Positions 33,428 through 42,214 of a stretch of DNA of 44,683 bases are shown in pieces. Source of the stretch: Frankiaceae bacterium (GTDB lineage: Bacteria; Actinomycetota; Actinomycetes; JAFAQI01). Below the pieces are notes generated by a model. The model had not been told where the DNA came from. It saw nothing but the letters and a program-made list of their open reading frames with translations, and searched no databases. Position 1 is the stretch's first letter; each line of letters starts with the position of its first letter. Where the stretch lies: positions 1-44,683 of the forward strand of contig JAVEEI010000015.1 in NCBI GenBank assembly GCA_030840525.1. The letters are read 5' to 3'. Both the position numbers and the translations under genes were made by a program.

Positions 33428-34798
33428 CGGCGGCGGCGTTGCGGCGTTGTGGCGTTGCGCCGCGGTCGCGACACCGGCGACGATGACTGCGATGACGAAC
33501 ACCCACACGCTGAAGTAGCCGAGGTCGTTTTCGACGAGCGCCCAGAGCACCGCGCCGCCGGCGACCACCGCCGCGCCGATGCGCAGTTGCTTCGTCATCC
33601 GCCGGCGCCGTACGACGCCCGCCATCGCGACGAGGCCCGCGACGACCGGGATGGTGAACGGCTGCCCGCGGCCCGAGCCGGCGTAGTAGAAGCCGGGCAT
33701 GTAGTACTCGGTCGGGTTGTAGTAGTAGCCCGAACTGTCCGACCCGTACGCGTACGGGTCGTAACTGAGCCCGCCCATGAAGTACCCCGACGACGTGTGC
33801 GCGTTCGACTCGGCGAACAGCGAGAGTACGGCGATCCCGAGCGCGACCAGCGCCACGGTCGCGCGGCTGCGCACCGGGAGCGGGCCGGCCTGGGTCGCGA
33901 GCCGGCGCCATGCCTCGCGCATGAGCACGTACGCCGCCGCGAGCCACAGCACGCTGGTGAGCTGCAGCCGCGCCGAGACGACGGCGACACCGGCGACGAG
34001 TGCGGTGAGCACCCAGAACGCGGCCGCGGTCACCGGAGCCGGCAACGAGACGCGATGCGCGGGCAGCTTCGCGATCTCCGCGACGGTGGCGAGACCGGCG
34101 GCGAGCAGCAGCACGACGACCCAGAACCAGCCGGGGCCGTACTGGTCCGGCAGCCAGCCGACCACGACGGCGAGGACGACGAGCACGGCGCCTAACAGCG
34201 GCGCGGACTGGCGCAGCGCTGTCGGCGGCGGCGCGACCGGGCCCGGCCGCCGGATGTTGCGGACGATGGGCACCGCGACGCAGACCAGCGCGCAGAACCA
34301 CGCGATCTGGGTGACGCCGAGACTGAGGAAGTCGAGTTGCTGCGCGGCGAGCAGCAGCGCGAACGACGTGAGCAGGATCGTCGACCCGATGGCCGCCGGC
34401 ACCGCGTTGAGGGCCGGTAGCCGGCCGCCTTCGCGCAACTGGCCGGCGACCACGACGATGCCGAGAAGGAGCAGGACGACGAGCCAGCGCACCGGTACGG
34501 CGTGCGACGAGTGGACCCGGTCGGAGATCAGCGCGACGACGAGGAAGCCGAAGCCGATGACCGGCCACACCGATCCCGAACGCGCCGGCGTACCCGACGC
34601 GGTCGCGAGCCCGACCCGGCCGGCCTCGCGGTCGAGCGCGGTCATCCCCTCGGACCACGCGCCCTTCACCAGCGCCAACAGCGACGTCGCCTGACCCGGC
34701 AGCGCCGCCCACGCGGACGAGGCGCTCGACGCGGTGGGCGGTGGTGGCGGCGGTGGCGTTGACGGTGGCGGTGGTGGCGTTGCCCCCGTGGTCGGCAT
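33413..34798 (-). CDS. Polyproline-headed polytopic membrane protein C, unknown
   Basis: This 461-residue protein has two N-terminal proline runs (residues 8-21), a soluble stretch of about 55 residues and then about ten hydrophobic helices. Between later helices is a tyrosine-rich segment (SYDPYAYGSDSSGYYYNPTEYY), about residues 375-396, that is probably outside the membrane. The head matches those of the two polyproline proteins in the neighbouring operon. The start at ATG 34798 is set by the end of recognisable coding sequence. Its 3' end overlaps the convergent W-repeat gene by 15 bases. The function is unknown. Confidence 0.7.
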   Translation of the reverse strand: MPTTGATPPPPPSTPPPPPPPTASSASSAWAALPGQATSLLALVKGAWSEGMTALDREAGRVGLATASGTPARSGSVWPVIGFGFLVVALISDRVHSSHAVPVRWLVVLLLLGIVVVAGQLREGGRLPALNAVPAAIGSTILLTSFALLLAAQQLDFLSLGVTQIAWFCALVCVAVPIVRNIRRPGPVAPPPTALRQSAPLLGAVLVVLAVVVGWLPDQYGPGWFWVVVLLLAAGLATVAEIAKLPAHRVSLPAPVTAAAFWVLTALVAGVAVVSARLQLTSVLWLAAAYVLMREAWRRLATQAGPLPVRSRATVALVALGIAVLSLFAESNAHTSSGYFMGGLSYDPYAYGSDSSGYYYNPTEYYMPGFYYAGSGRGQPFTIPVVAGLVAMAGVVRRRRMTKQLRIGAAVVAGGAVLWALVENDLGYFSVWVFVIAVIVAGVATAAQRHNAATPPPLVPG

Positions 34799-34860
34799 CT
34801 GACCTCGTCCCTCGCTGTCGCTGTCGTCCGGCGCGAACCATAACGCGCACCCGCGACTCG

Positions 34861-34887
34861 CGCGGCGAATATCGCGATACCGCCGCG
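34861..34887. promoter_or_regulatory. Palindromic element in the divergent promoter region
   Basis: cgcggcg 34861-34867 pairs with cgccgcg 34881-34887, and the centre holds the perfect palindrome TATCGCGATA at 34870-34879. It lies between the membrane protein start (34798) and the patatin start (34941). It could be an operator. Confidence 0.4.
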
Positions 34888-34940
34888 AACCGGCGCTGTG
34901 GTGGAGAGAATGCGTCGCAGAGGACGACGCTCGGAGGGTC

Positions 34941-36035
34941 ATGCGCCGGACAGTTCGCATCCTCGCCATCGACGGGGGCGGGGTGCGTGGCCTGCTGCCC
35001 GCTCGCTTCCTGATGGAACTGGAAGCGATGAGCGGCCGGCCGCTGCACTCGCTCTTCGACGTCATCGCGGGCACGTCCGTCGGTGGCATCCTCGCCCTCG
35101 GGTACGTCGCGCCGGGTCCGGACGGCGCGGGCTTCACCGCCGCGCGCGCGTTCGAGGACCTGCGCGAGTGGCTGCCGGCGGTCTTCCCGCCGTTGCAGGC
35201 CGCGGCGTCGATCAACGGGCTGCGCGACCCGCACGAACGGCACGCGCTGTCGCAACTCGTCGGCGCCGCTTTGCTGCCGCATCACTTCGGCAACGCCCGG
35301 TACGGCGCGGCCGCGCTGGAAGAGCGCGTGCTCGGTGCGTTCGGCGACGCGCGGCTGAGCGACACGCTGACCGACGTCGTCGTACCGGCGTACGACATGC
35401 ACGTCGGGCAGCCGGTGGTGTTCCGCAGCCGGGACGCGCGCGGCGAGACGACCGCGCACCGCAACCCGAAGCTCGTCGAAGTGGCGCGAGCGACGTCGGC
35501 AGCACCGACGTACCTGCCGCCGTTGCGTCTTGTCGACGACCCCGACGAGTCGGTGCTGATCGACGGTGCGGTCGTCGCGAACAACCCGGCCGCGATCGCG
35601 TACCTCGACGGGCTCGAGTGCTACCGCAACGACGACGGGTCGGCGCCCGACGTCGTACTGCTGTCGGTCGGCACCGGACGGCCGTCGGCGCAGCAGCCGA
35701 GCTACGAGGAGATCTTCACCCGCAACTGGGCGTCGGTCGGGATGGGCCTGCTCGGTGTCGTACTCAACGGCGCGAGCGAGATGGCGCACCAGCTCGTCGA
35801 GCGGATGCTGGCCGGAAAGCCGGCGCCGAACAGCTACCTGCGCGTGCAACCGACGCTGGCGCCGGGCGCGAGCCTGCACATCGACGACGCGTCGGCGGCC
35901 ACTCTCGACGCGCTGACCCGCTCCGCCGAGGCGGCGATCGAGGCGCACCGGCCGGCGCTGGAGGAGCTCGTCGCGGTGCTGTCCGACGCCGCTCCCCCGG
36001 TGCCACTGCAGCCGGCCGGCACGACGGCGAGTTGA
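34941..36035 (+). CDS. Patatin-like phospholipase
   Basis: This 364-residue lipid acyl hydrolase has the oxyanion motif DGGGVRG at residues 11-17, the nucleophile S46 in GTSVGG and the catalytic aspartate D208 in the D-G-A motif (LIDGAVVANNP). The dyad is complete. It would release fatty acids from phospholipids or lysophospholipids. GGAGG five bases before ATG 34941 supports the start. Its stop overlaps the possible TTG start of the potassium-channel gene, suggesting one operon. Some bacterial patatins next to cyclic-nucleotide or defence genes act in CBASS, but no cyclase is here. Confidence 0.93.
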   Translation: MRRTVRILAIDGGGVRGLLPARFLMELEAMSGRPLHSLFDVIAGTSVGGILALGYVAPGPDGAGFTAARAFEDLREWLPAVFPPLQAAASINGLRDPHERHALSQLVGAALLPHHFGNARYGAAALEERVLGAFGDARLSDTLTDVVVPAYDMHVGQPVVFRSRDARGETTAHRNPKLVEVARATSAAPTYLPPLRLVDDPDESVLIDGAVVANNPAAIAYLDGLECYRNDDGSAPDVVLLSVGTGRPSAQQPSYEEIFTRNWASVGMGLLGVVLNGASEMAHQLVERMLAGKPAPNSYLRVQPTLAPGASLHIDDASAATLDALTRSAEAAIEAHRPALEELVAVLSDAAPPVPLQPAGTTAS

Positions 36036-36043
36036 GTACCCCG

Positions 36044-36820
36044 ATGACCTCGGCCGACATGGACCCCGGCGAGCTGCCCTCCTTGCGCGCGGACCTGCAC
36101 CGCCGGATCCGGCGCGCGACGGACCTGCCGATGCTGTTGCTGTCGATCGCGTTCATCGTCGTCATCGTCTGGCCGGTCGCGAGCCCGCACCTGAGCGCCT
36201 CGACGCGCACCGCGCTGACCGCGACCGACGACGGGATCTGGGCCGCGTTCGCGCTCGAGTACGCGGCGCTGGTTATCACCGCGCCGAACCGCCGGCGTTA
36301 CGTCCTGTCGCACGTGCCGGATCTGTTGATGGTGCTGCTGCCGATGGTGCGCGTGCTGCGAGTGCTGCGCGTGCTCCGCGTCGGCACGGTCGCGATGTCC
36401 GGCGCGCAACGGTCGCGTCACCTGCTCATCTCGCGCGCACCGCTGTACGCCGCCGGGCTGGCCGCGCTCGCCGTCGTCTCCGCGGCAGTGATGGAGCTCA
36501 ACGCCGAGCAGCACGCGGCCGGCGCGCGGATCGTCAACATGGGCGACGCGATGTGGTGGGCGGTCACGACGATGACCACCGTCGGGTACGGCGACTTCTA
36601 CCCGGTGACGGCGGCCGGGAAAGTGATCGCGGCGGCGCTGATGCTCACCGGCATCGGACTGATCGGTGTCATCACCGCGTCGGTCGCGGCGTGGTTCATC
36701 GGCGCGGAGCAAGACGAGGCGATGTCGCGCGAGGCCCGGCTCGAGGCCGTCGTCGCGCGGCTCGAGCAGCAGGTCGAGGCGCTGAGCCGCGCGTCGTCGA
36801 CCGTCGACACTTCGAGGTAG
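36044..36820 (+). CDS. Voltage-sensor-like potassium channel
   Basis: This 258-residue channel subunit has an S1-S4-like first half and a pore with the selectivity filter T179-VGYGD. Helix 4 carries arginines at every third position, R103, R106, R109 and R112 (VRVLRVLRVLRVG), the pattern of a voltage sensor. A cytoplasmic coiled coil ends the protein (ARLEAVVARLEQQVEALSR). It forms tetramers that pass K+ through the membrane. ATG 36044 is chosen; TTG 36032 overlaps the patatin stop and is an alternative. The following membrane gene starts ten bases later, so the three genes are likely co-transcribed. Confidence 0.9.
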   Translation: MTSADMDPGELPSLRADLHRRIRRATDLPMLLLSIAFIVVIVWPVASPHLSASTRTALTATDDGIWAAFALEYAALVITAPNRRRYVLSHVPDLLMVLLPMVRVLRVLRVLRVGTVAMSGAQRSRHLLISRAPLYAAGLAALAVVSAAVMELNAEQHAAGARIVNMGDAMWWAVTTMTTVGYGDFYPVTAAGKVIAAALMLTGIGLIGVITASVAAWFIGAEQDEAMSREARLEAVVARLEQQVEALSRASSTVDTSR

Positions 36821-36830
36821 GAAGGCTGAC

Positions 36831-37856
36831 GTGGCGGGAGATCGGCACTACACCGGCGACCGGGCGGCGCTCGGCCGGTTCGAGACGTTCTTCTTCGCGG
36901 CGATCTCGACCGTGGTGCTCGTGCGCGCATTCCTGATCGTGACCGGCTACCCGAAGGTCGGCGGGCACGGCCTGCACGTCGCGCACGTGCTGTGGGGCGG
37001 CCTGCTTATGGGCGCCGCGATCGCGATCGCGATGATCTACCCGGGGTCGCGCTGGCGGCACCGCGCCGCAATCCTCGGCGGCATCGGGTTCGGCCTGTTC
37101 ATCGACGAGGTCGGCAAGTTCCTCACCAGCAGCGTCAACTACTTCTACCGGCCCGCGATCGCGATCATCTACGTCGTCTTCGTCGCGTTCTACCTGATCG
37201 TCCGCGAGGTCGTGATGCGCCGGCCGCTGTCGCAACCGCAGCGGCTCGCGATCGCGTCGACCGCGCTTGCCGACCTGTCGCTCGGGCAGCTGGGCAGCGG
37301 CGGCCGCGCGTATGCGTTGTCGGTGCTCGACTCCGCCGCGCCGGACAACCTTGGCTCGCACATCCGCAGCGCGCTGACGTGCGAGCCGCTGGGTACGTCA
37401 CCCACGGAGACGCGGCTCACGCTGTTGCGCGAGCGGCTGGTCCACCGGGTCCGGGATGCGCTCGGCCACCGGCTGGCGCACGTCGGCGTGTACGCGGTCA
37501 TCGTCGTACAGCTCGTCGTCGTCATCGGCCAGCTCGCGGTGCTGCTCGTGCAACCGACGCTCGGCGAGTCGCACGGCACAAACACGACGATGCGGATCGC
37601 CGAGACCGTCACCGCGATCAGTGGCGCTTACACCTTGTTCGGGTTGGTGCGCGCGATGCGGGGCGACCGGTCGGGTGCGCTGCGGGTGCTGTTCCGTTCC
37701 GTACTCATCACGGTGCTGGTGACACAGACGTTCGTGTTCGCGGAGTACCAGGCGCTCGGCATCGTCGGGTTGCTGGTCGACCTCGGGCTGTTCGGCCTGC
37801 TGCGGGTCGCGGGCGAGGCGAAGCCGGACGCGTTCCTCGAGCCCGACCTCACCTGA
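36831..37856 (+). CDS. Polytopic membrane protein, unknown
   Basis: This 341-residue protein has roughly eight hydrophobic segments. Characteristic stretches are ETFFFAAISTVVLVRAFLI, GIGFGLFIDEVGKFLTSSVNYFY (a conserved-looking charged motif inside a helix) and, in the second half, HVGVYAVIVVQLVVVIGQLAVLL. A soluble loop of about 80 residues separates the halves. The GTG 36831 start follows AGGAAGG closely. Position directly after the potassium-channel gene suggests a shared role in ion homeostasis or osmotic sensing. I do not recognise the family. Confidence 0.68.
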   Translation: MAGDRHYTGDRAALGRFETFFFAAISTVVLVRAFLIVTGYPKVGGHGLHVAHVLWGGLLMGAAIAIAMIYPGSRWRHRAAILGGIGFGLFIDEVGKFLTSSVNYFYRPAIAIIYVVFVAFYLIVREVVMRRPLSQPQRLAIASTALADLSLGQLGSGGRAYALSVLDSAAPDNLGSHIRSALTCEPLGTSPTETRLTLLRERLVHRVRDALGHRLAHVGVYAVIVVQLVVVIGQLAVLLVQPTLGESHGTNTTMRIAETVTAISGAYTLFGLVRAMRGDRSGALRVLFRSVLITVLVTQTFVFAEYQALGIVGLLVDLGLFGLLRVAGEAKPDAFLEPDLT

Positions 37857-37868
37857 GCACGCGGCTGG

Positions 37869-38027
37869 TCAGTGCCAGCCGCCGTTGACGTGGCGGCGTT
37901 TCGTCGTCTCAGCCGGCTGCTGTGTTGCCCGCTGCTGGGGCTCCGCGCTAGAGCGGGCGAGCATCACGGCGGCGACAGTCAGCGCGAACGCGAGGAGCGC
38001 GGTGGTTGCGACAAAAGGATCGATCAT
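37869..38027 (-). CDS. 52-residue single-span membrane peptide
   Basis: MIDPFVATTALLAFALTVAAV forms an N-terminal membrane helix (broken here by one residue in each description), followed by a polar Gln/Thr/Arg-rich tail. The start at ATG 38027 is preceded by a stable hairpin rather than a clear Shine-Dalgarno. It is divergent from the receiver gene and converges on the previous gene with 12 bases between. It is not KdpF by sequence. Whether it is expressed is unknown. Confidence 0.45.
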   Translation of the reverse strand: MIDPFVATTALLAFALTVAAVMLARSSAEPQQRATQQPAETTKRRHVNGGWH

Positions 38028-38034
38028 GACGAGG

Positions 38035-38147
38035 CCCCGTCTCTCGTACCGACGGGGAAACCCTGACAGATCGGCTTCATGATCGGGCCGAAATCGCGGA
38101 ATTGACTGGTGTCCGCCACCCGGCGCAGCGATACCGGGTGGCCCGAT
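38035..38147. promoter_or_regulatory. Structured divergent leader region with three stems
   Basis: Three perfect stems lie here: ccccgtc 38035-38041 with gacgggg 38051-38057; atcgggcc 38082-38089 with ggcccgat 38140-38147; and gccacccgg 38115-38123 with ccgggtggc 38134-38142. The last two share three bases and so compete at that point. As RNA they could form a leader for either divergent gene. No known riboswitch consensus was matched. Confidence 0.45.
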
Positions 38148-38204
38148 GGAGCCATCTTTCGGCGGTGGCACAAATCGATGCCGGCGGACCGCGACACTGC
38201 GTGG

Positions 38205-38573
38205 ATGAGACGCGTGCTGGTCGTCGACGACGAGCCCGACATCGTCGAGCTGTTGACGATCTGGCTCGACGACGACCCGCGCTGCTCGCAGGTCTTGCGA
38301 GCGAACGACCTCGACGGCGCACTCGCGATCGCGACCGACAAGCAGCCCGACATCGTCGTACTCGACTTCTGTTTCGGTCATCGGGTCAGCACCGAGATCC
38401 TGCCGCCGATGCGCGCGGCCTGCCCGGACGCGCTGATCGTCGTACATACGGCGAGCAGGCGCGCGGCCGAGCTGTCCGGCGTGATCGCGGCCGGCGCGGA
38501 CGCGATCGTCGAGAAGGGCGAACAGACCATCGACGAAGTCGTCGACGGCCTGTTCGTCACCGTCCGCGCGTAG
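38205..38573 (+). CDS. Single-domain response-regulator receiver protein
   Basis: This 122-residue protein is a receiver without output domain. The acidic pocket D8-D9, phospho-acceptor D54 (VVLDFCFG), T82 and K104 (VEKGE) are all present, so it should be phosphorylated by a histidine kinase and act by protein contact, as CheY does. ATG 38205 is chosen. The frame is open to 38109, but that part overlaps the structured leader and has no receiver character. No kinase is encoded in the window. It ends three bases before the convergent NHL gene. Confidence 0.85.
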   Translation: MRRVLVVDDEPDIVELLTIWLDDDPRCSQVLRANDLDGALAIATDKQPDIVVLDFCFGHRVSTEILPPMRAACPDALIVVHTASRRAAELSGVIAAGADAIVEKGEQTIDEVVDGLFVTVRA

Positions 38574-38576
38574 CGG

Positions 38577-41500
38577 TCAGCTCGCGGTCAGCGTCCGGGT
38601 CGGGCTGGCCGACGCGAGGTACGCCGCGGACCCGGCGAAGTAGACGCGCAGCGGGTACGAGCCCTTGGTCGGCGGGACGAACTTGAAGGCGTAGAAACCC
38701 GTCGACTGCGTCACTTGCGTCGCGACCGTGTGCCACGCGCGCGAGTAGTAGCGCTGCAACTGCACCGGGACCCGCGCGGCCGGACTGAACACACCGTGGA
38801 CCGTCACGCTCCTGCCGTGCGGGACCGTGGTCGCCGACAGCACCGCGGAGATCGACGTCCGGACTGCGACGGTCCGCGTCGACGCGACCGGCAGCGGGTC
38901 CGCGAACACCGTCCGCACTTCATACGCCGTGGTCACCCGCTGCACCGGAGCGGTGAGGCTCACCGTCCCGGTGGCGGACGTGTAGCCCGAGTTCACGCTC
39001 GTCCATGTCGAGGCACCGGCGGCCCGCTTCAGCAGCTCGACGTTGACGCCGGCCAGCGCGGTCGTGGCAAGTGGGCCGTGCCGGGTGAGGGTGGCGACGA
39101 GAACGGGCCGCGCCCCCGCCGTCACCGACGTCGGGCCGGTCGTCGTCAACGTGTCGCTGCTGGTCCCGCCGGTGAGCACGAAACCCGCGCGCTGGAACGT
39201 GTTTCCGGCCGCGCCGGGCAAGTTGAAGACGGCGACGGCGACCTTCGCACCGGCGGCGACCGGGATGTGCGCGCCGGTCCCCCAGCCGCTGCCGAGCAGG
39301 CTCGCGTCGGTCCCGTCGATCGGCGTCACCGGGATGGTCGTGCCGGCGGCGTACCGGACGATGATGGCGTACCCGCCGGTCCAGAAAACCATCGAGTCGC
39401 CGTTGCCCTGCCACTGGTAGCCGAGCCCGGAGACCGGCGAACCGGCGAGCAGCCGCGCCTTCGTCCGCGTCACGACCGTGGGCGCGGAGAGGTTGCCGGA
39501 CGTGTCGGTCGCCCATGCGGCGAGGGTGTAGTCCTGGTAGCGGTCGACCGCGGCGCTGCCGCCGGTGGTCTGGCCTGGCGTCAAGGAGGAGCTCACGACG
39601 TAGTCCTGCCCGACACCGTCGCTCGGCGTCGCCGGTGCGACGTCGCCGGCGACCCAGCGCACCAGGACCTTGGCGACGTCGGGATCGGTGGGCACGGTCA
39701 GGTGCCAGTTGAGCAGCGCCGCGTCGTCGACGGTGAAGGCCGGCGCGGACGGCGCGGTGGTGTCGACCTGCGGCGCGATCCCGGTCGTGACCGCCGGCGC
39801 GCTCGTCGCCGACAGCTGCCCGGCCGACGCCGTCGTGTACACGGCGACGCGATACGTGTTGGCCGACGAGAAGCCGGGGCCGGTCTGCGCGTTCGGCCCG
39901 TAGCGGTAGTAGGTGAACGACCGCGGGGTGCTGTCGCCGTTGGTCGCGAACGATCCCAGCGTGACCCCGCCGGTCGTCCAGAGCGGCGCCGCCGGCGACT
40001 GGGTCGCGGTGATGGTCACCAGCTCGCCGGTCACGGCGGGCGGCGTCACGGTGACCGTGATGCTCGCCGGTCCCGCGCCGGCCGTCGCCGTAGCAGCCTG
40101 GCCCGGGAAGCTGGCGTCCGGCGGCGTCACGGTTTGCAGCAGCCCGCCGGACCCGTCGTCGCGGGACATGCGCAGGCTCAGCAGGTCGCCGCTCGCCAGC
40201 ACCGCGACCGGGCCGCCGAGCCGGGGGAAGTCCGCGGCCGACGCACCGTTGGCGTGCAGCGCGACGACGGTGCCGAGGCTGCTCAGGTAGATGGTCCCGT
40301 CCGGAGCGACGACCATCGACGGCGCGTACGGCGCGGCAGATGTGCCGCCGAGCACGTGCAGCGAGCCGTCCTGGTCGACCCGGCTGATCGTCGTACTGGC
40401 CGGGTCCGTGGCGAGGTAGAGCGCGTGGCTGGCCTGGTCGACGGCCATCCCGAACAGCCCCGGCAGCGGCACGCTGGTCGCGCTCGACGAGTCGGTGACC
40501 GCCCCTTGGGTCGCGCCGTTGCCGGCGACGGCGGTCACGGTGCCGGCGGCGAGGTCAGCCGCCCACACCTGCGCACCGGCCCCGAAGTAGAGGATGCCGG
40601 CGGCACGGTCGACCGCCAGGTCGGTGCGGCCCGGCAGCGCGACGTCGGTCGCCGCGGCGCCGTTCGCGAGCGGCGACGCGCCGCCGCCGGCCACGACGGT
40701 CTGGCTCTTGTCCGGGTGGACGCCGACGATCTCGAACGGGTCGCCCGCGGTGCCGGTGCCGACGGAGCAGTACGCCGTCGAGTCCGCGCCGACGGCGAGA
40801 CCGACGCAGGTGAGCGCGGCGACGGTGTCGAGGGTGCCGGCGTCGCCGGTACCGCTGAGCCGGCGGACCGCACCGGTCGTCGCGACGAGGACCGACCCGT
40901 CCGGCGCGGCGGCGACGCGCGACGCGTCGCTGAGGAAGACGTCGGCGACGGTCGCGCCGTCGGCGGAGTCCGCACCACTCGGTGCGGCCAACCCGGCGAA
41001 GGGTGTGCCGGCCTGCGTGGCGGCGGAGCCGTTGGCCGGCCACGAGCGCAGGGTGCGCCCGCAGCTGACCAGCAGGTCGGTCCCGTGCGGCGCGATGGTC
41101 TCGCCGGGACACAGTGCGGGGTCGCCGTCGGAGTTCGGGCTCGCCGGGCCCACCACCGTCGCGACCGGGCCGCCGACGGTGAAGCTGCGCTCGGCCGCCC
41201 CGACGCCGTAGTTGTCGTTGAAGTAGACCGTGCCGTCGGGGCCGACCGCGATCGACGCGACGTCGATGGCCACGTTCGTCGCCGGCGAGCCCGCGTCCGC
41301 GGTGATGCTCGCGGCGGATGCCGCGGTGCCGTTGCCGGCGACGGTCGAGATGATCCCGGTGGTCGCGTCGACGCGGCGAATCGTGTGCCCGTGGTAGTTC
41401 GCGAGGAACACCGAGCCGTCGGCCGCCGCGGCGAGGACGTCCGGGTTCTGCACCGTCGCAGCGGTCGCGAGGCCGCCGTCGCCGGTCGACCCGGGGTGAC

Positions 41501-42158
41501 CGGCGGTGCCGGCGACGACCGTGCCCGCCGACGTCGGGTCGGCGCCGGGGGTGAACTCGCGGATGACGCTGTTGACGGTGTCGGAGACGAAGACGTCGCC
41601 GGCGCCGTCGACCGCGACCGCGTGGTACGCGCCGTTCCAGGTGTTGCAGCACGGCGTGGTCGGCTGCTTGACGACGAGGTGCCACATGCCGTCGGCGTGG
41701 TCGAGCCGGTAGACGTTGCCCCAGTCGAAGCAGTTGCTCGAGCCGCCCGGCCAGATGAACAGGTCGCCGGCGGCGTCCGACCACAAGCCGTGCACGGCCG
41801 GCACCGCGGCGTCGGTGGCGGCGACGGTGGTGTCGACGGTGTCGCAGCCGGGCGTGACGGCCCCGGCCTTGCCGGCGATCGCCGAGACGACGCCGGAGGT
41901 CGGGTCGACCCGACGGATCTGCTTGGCGGCCGAGTCGAAGAACACAACGGCGCCGTCCGCGGCGGTGGTGGTCGCGCCGGCATGGACCAGCGCGGCGGTC
42001 GCGGCGCCGCCGTTGCCGAAGTCGCGCGCGGCGCTCTGGACGATGGCCGGAGCGACGAGCGTGTCGGCATGCGCCGCGGTCGGCGCGGCGACGGTGACGG
42101 CTGCGCTCAGCGGTACGGCGAGCAGGCAGGACAAGGCGACGGCGGTTCGTCGTATCAC
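38577..42158 (-). CDS. Large secreted NHL/beta-propeller protein with Ig-like C-terminus
   Basis: This 1193-residue protein has a signal peptide (VALSCLLAVPLSAAVTVAA, cleavage near AHA-DT). Residues about 35-700 contain NHL-type propeller repeats, recognisable by recurring I-R-R-V-D-x-x-T-G-x-I/V-S-x-V/I-A-G units with GDGG-like turns. Later parts carry fibronectin- or Ig-like beta domains (VTITATQSPAAP, SVTAGARPVLVATLTRHG), and the end KGSYPLRVYFAGSAAYLASAS is typical of bacterial Ig-like domains. There is no sortase motif or membrane anchor, so it is probably released or wall-associated. The start is GTG 42158. Adhesion or ligand binding is plausible; no enzymatic motif was seen. Confidence 0.82.
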   Translation of the reverse strand: MIRRTAVALSCLLAVPLSAAVTVAAPTAAHADTLVAPAIVQSAARDFGNGGAATAALVHAGATTTAADGAVVFFDSAAKQIRRVDPTSGVVSAIAGKAGAVTPGCDTVDTTVAATDAAVPAVHGLWSDAAGDLFIWPGGSSNCFDWGNVYRLDHADGMWHLVVKQPTTPCCNTWNGAYHAVAVDGAGDVFVSDTVNSVIREFTPGADPTSAGTVVAGTAGHPGSTGDGGLATAATVQNPDVLAAAADGSVFLANYHGHTIRRVDATTGIISTVAGNGTAASAASITADAGSPATNVAIDVASIAVGPDGTVYFNDNYGVGAAERSFTVGGPVATVVGPASPNSDGDPALCPGETIAPHGTDLLVSCGRTLRSWPANGSAATQAGTPFAGLAAPSGADSADGATVADVFLSDASRVAAAPDGSVLVATTGAVRRLSGTGDAGTLDTVAALTCVGLAVGADSTAYCSVGTGTAGDPFEIVGVHPDKSQTVVAGGGASPLANGAAATDVALPGRTDLAVDRAAGILYFGAGAQVWAADLAAGTVTAVAGNGATQGAVTDSSSATSVPLPGLFGMAVDQASHALYLATDPASTTISRVDQDGSLHVLGGTSAAPYAPSMVVAPDGTIYLSSLGTVVALHANGASAADFPRLGGPVAVLASGDLLSLRMSRDDGSGGLLQTVTPPDASFPGQAATATAGAGPASITVTVTPPAVTGELVTITATQSPAAPLWTTGGVTLGSFATNGDSTPRSFTYYRYGPNAQTGPGFSSANTYRVAVYTTASAGQLSATSAPAVTTGIAPQVDTTAPSAPAFTVDDAALLNWHLTVPTDPDVAKVLVRWVAGDVAPATPSDGVGQDYVVSSSLTPGQTTGGSAAVDRYQDYTLAAWATDTSGNLSAPTVVTRTKARLLAGSPVSGLGYQWQGNGDSMVFWTGGYAIIVRYAAGTTIPVTPIDGTDASLLGSGWGTGAHIPVAAGAKVAVAVFNLPGAAGNTFQRAGFVLTGGTSSDTLTTTGPTSVTAGARPVLVATLTRHGPLATTALAGVNVELLKRAAGASTWTSVNSGYTSATGTVSLTAPVQRVTTAYEVRTVFADPLPVASTRTVAVRTSISAVLSATTVPHGRSVTVHGVFSPAARVPVQLQRYYSRAWHTVATQVTQSTGFYAFKFVPPTKGSYPLRVYFAGSAAYLASASPTRTLTAS

Positions 42159-42214
42159 GGTGGAGGTTCCATTTCTCGGCCCGCCGCAGGGGACGTCCGG
42201 AACTGCACCGTAAC

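Noticed and set aside
32811..35948. 1045-codon minus-strand frame
   Set aside because: It covers several real genes on both strands in a different frame and has the Arg-rich composition of GC-rich shadow frames.
34941..36820. CBASS-type defence operon (patatin effector)
   Set aside because: No cyclic-nucleotide synthase or sensor gene is adjacent; kept only as a remote possibility.
38028..38204. c-di-AMP or c-di-GMP riboswitch, with the 52-residue peptide as KdpF
   Set aside because: The conserved riboswitch sequence blocks are not present, and the peptide does not look like KdpF. No kdp genes follow.
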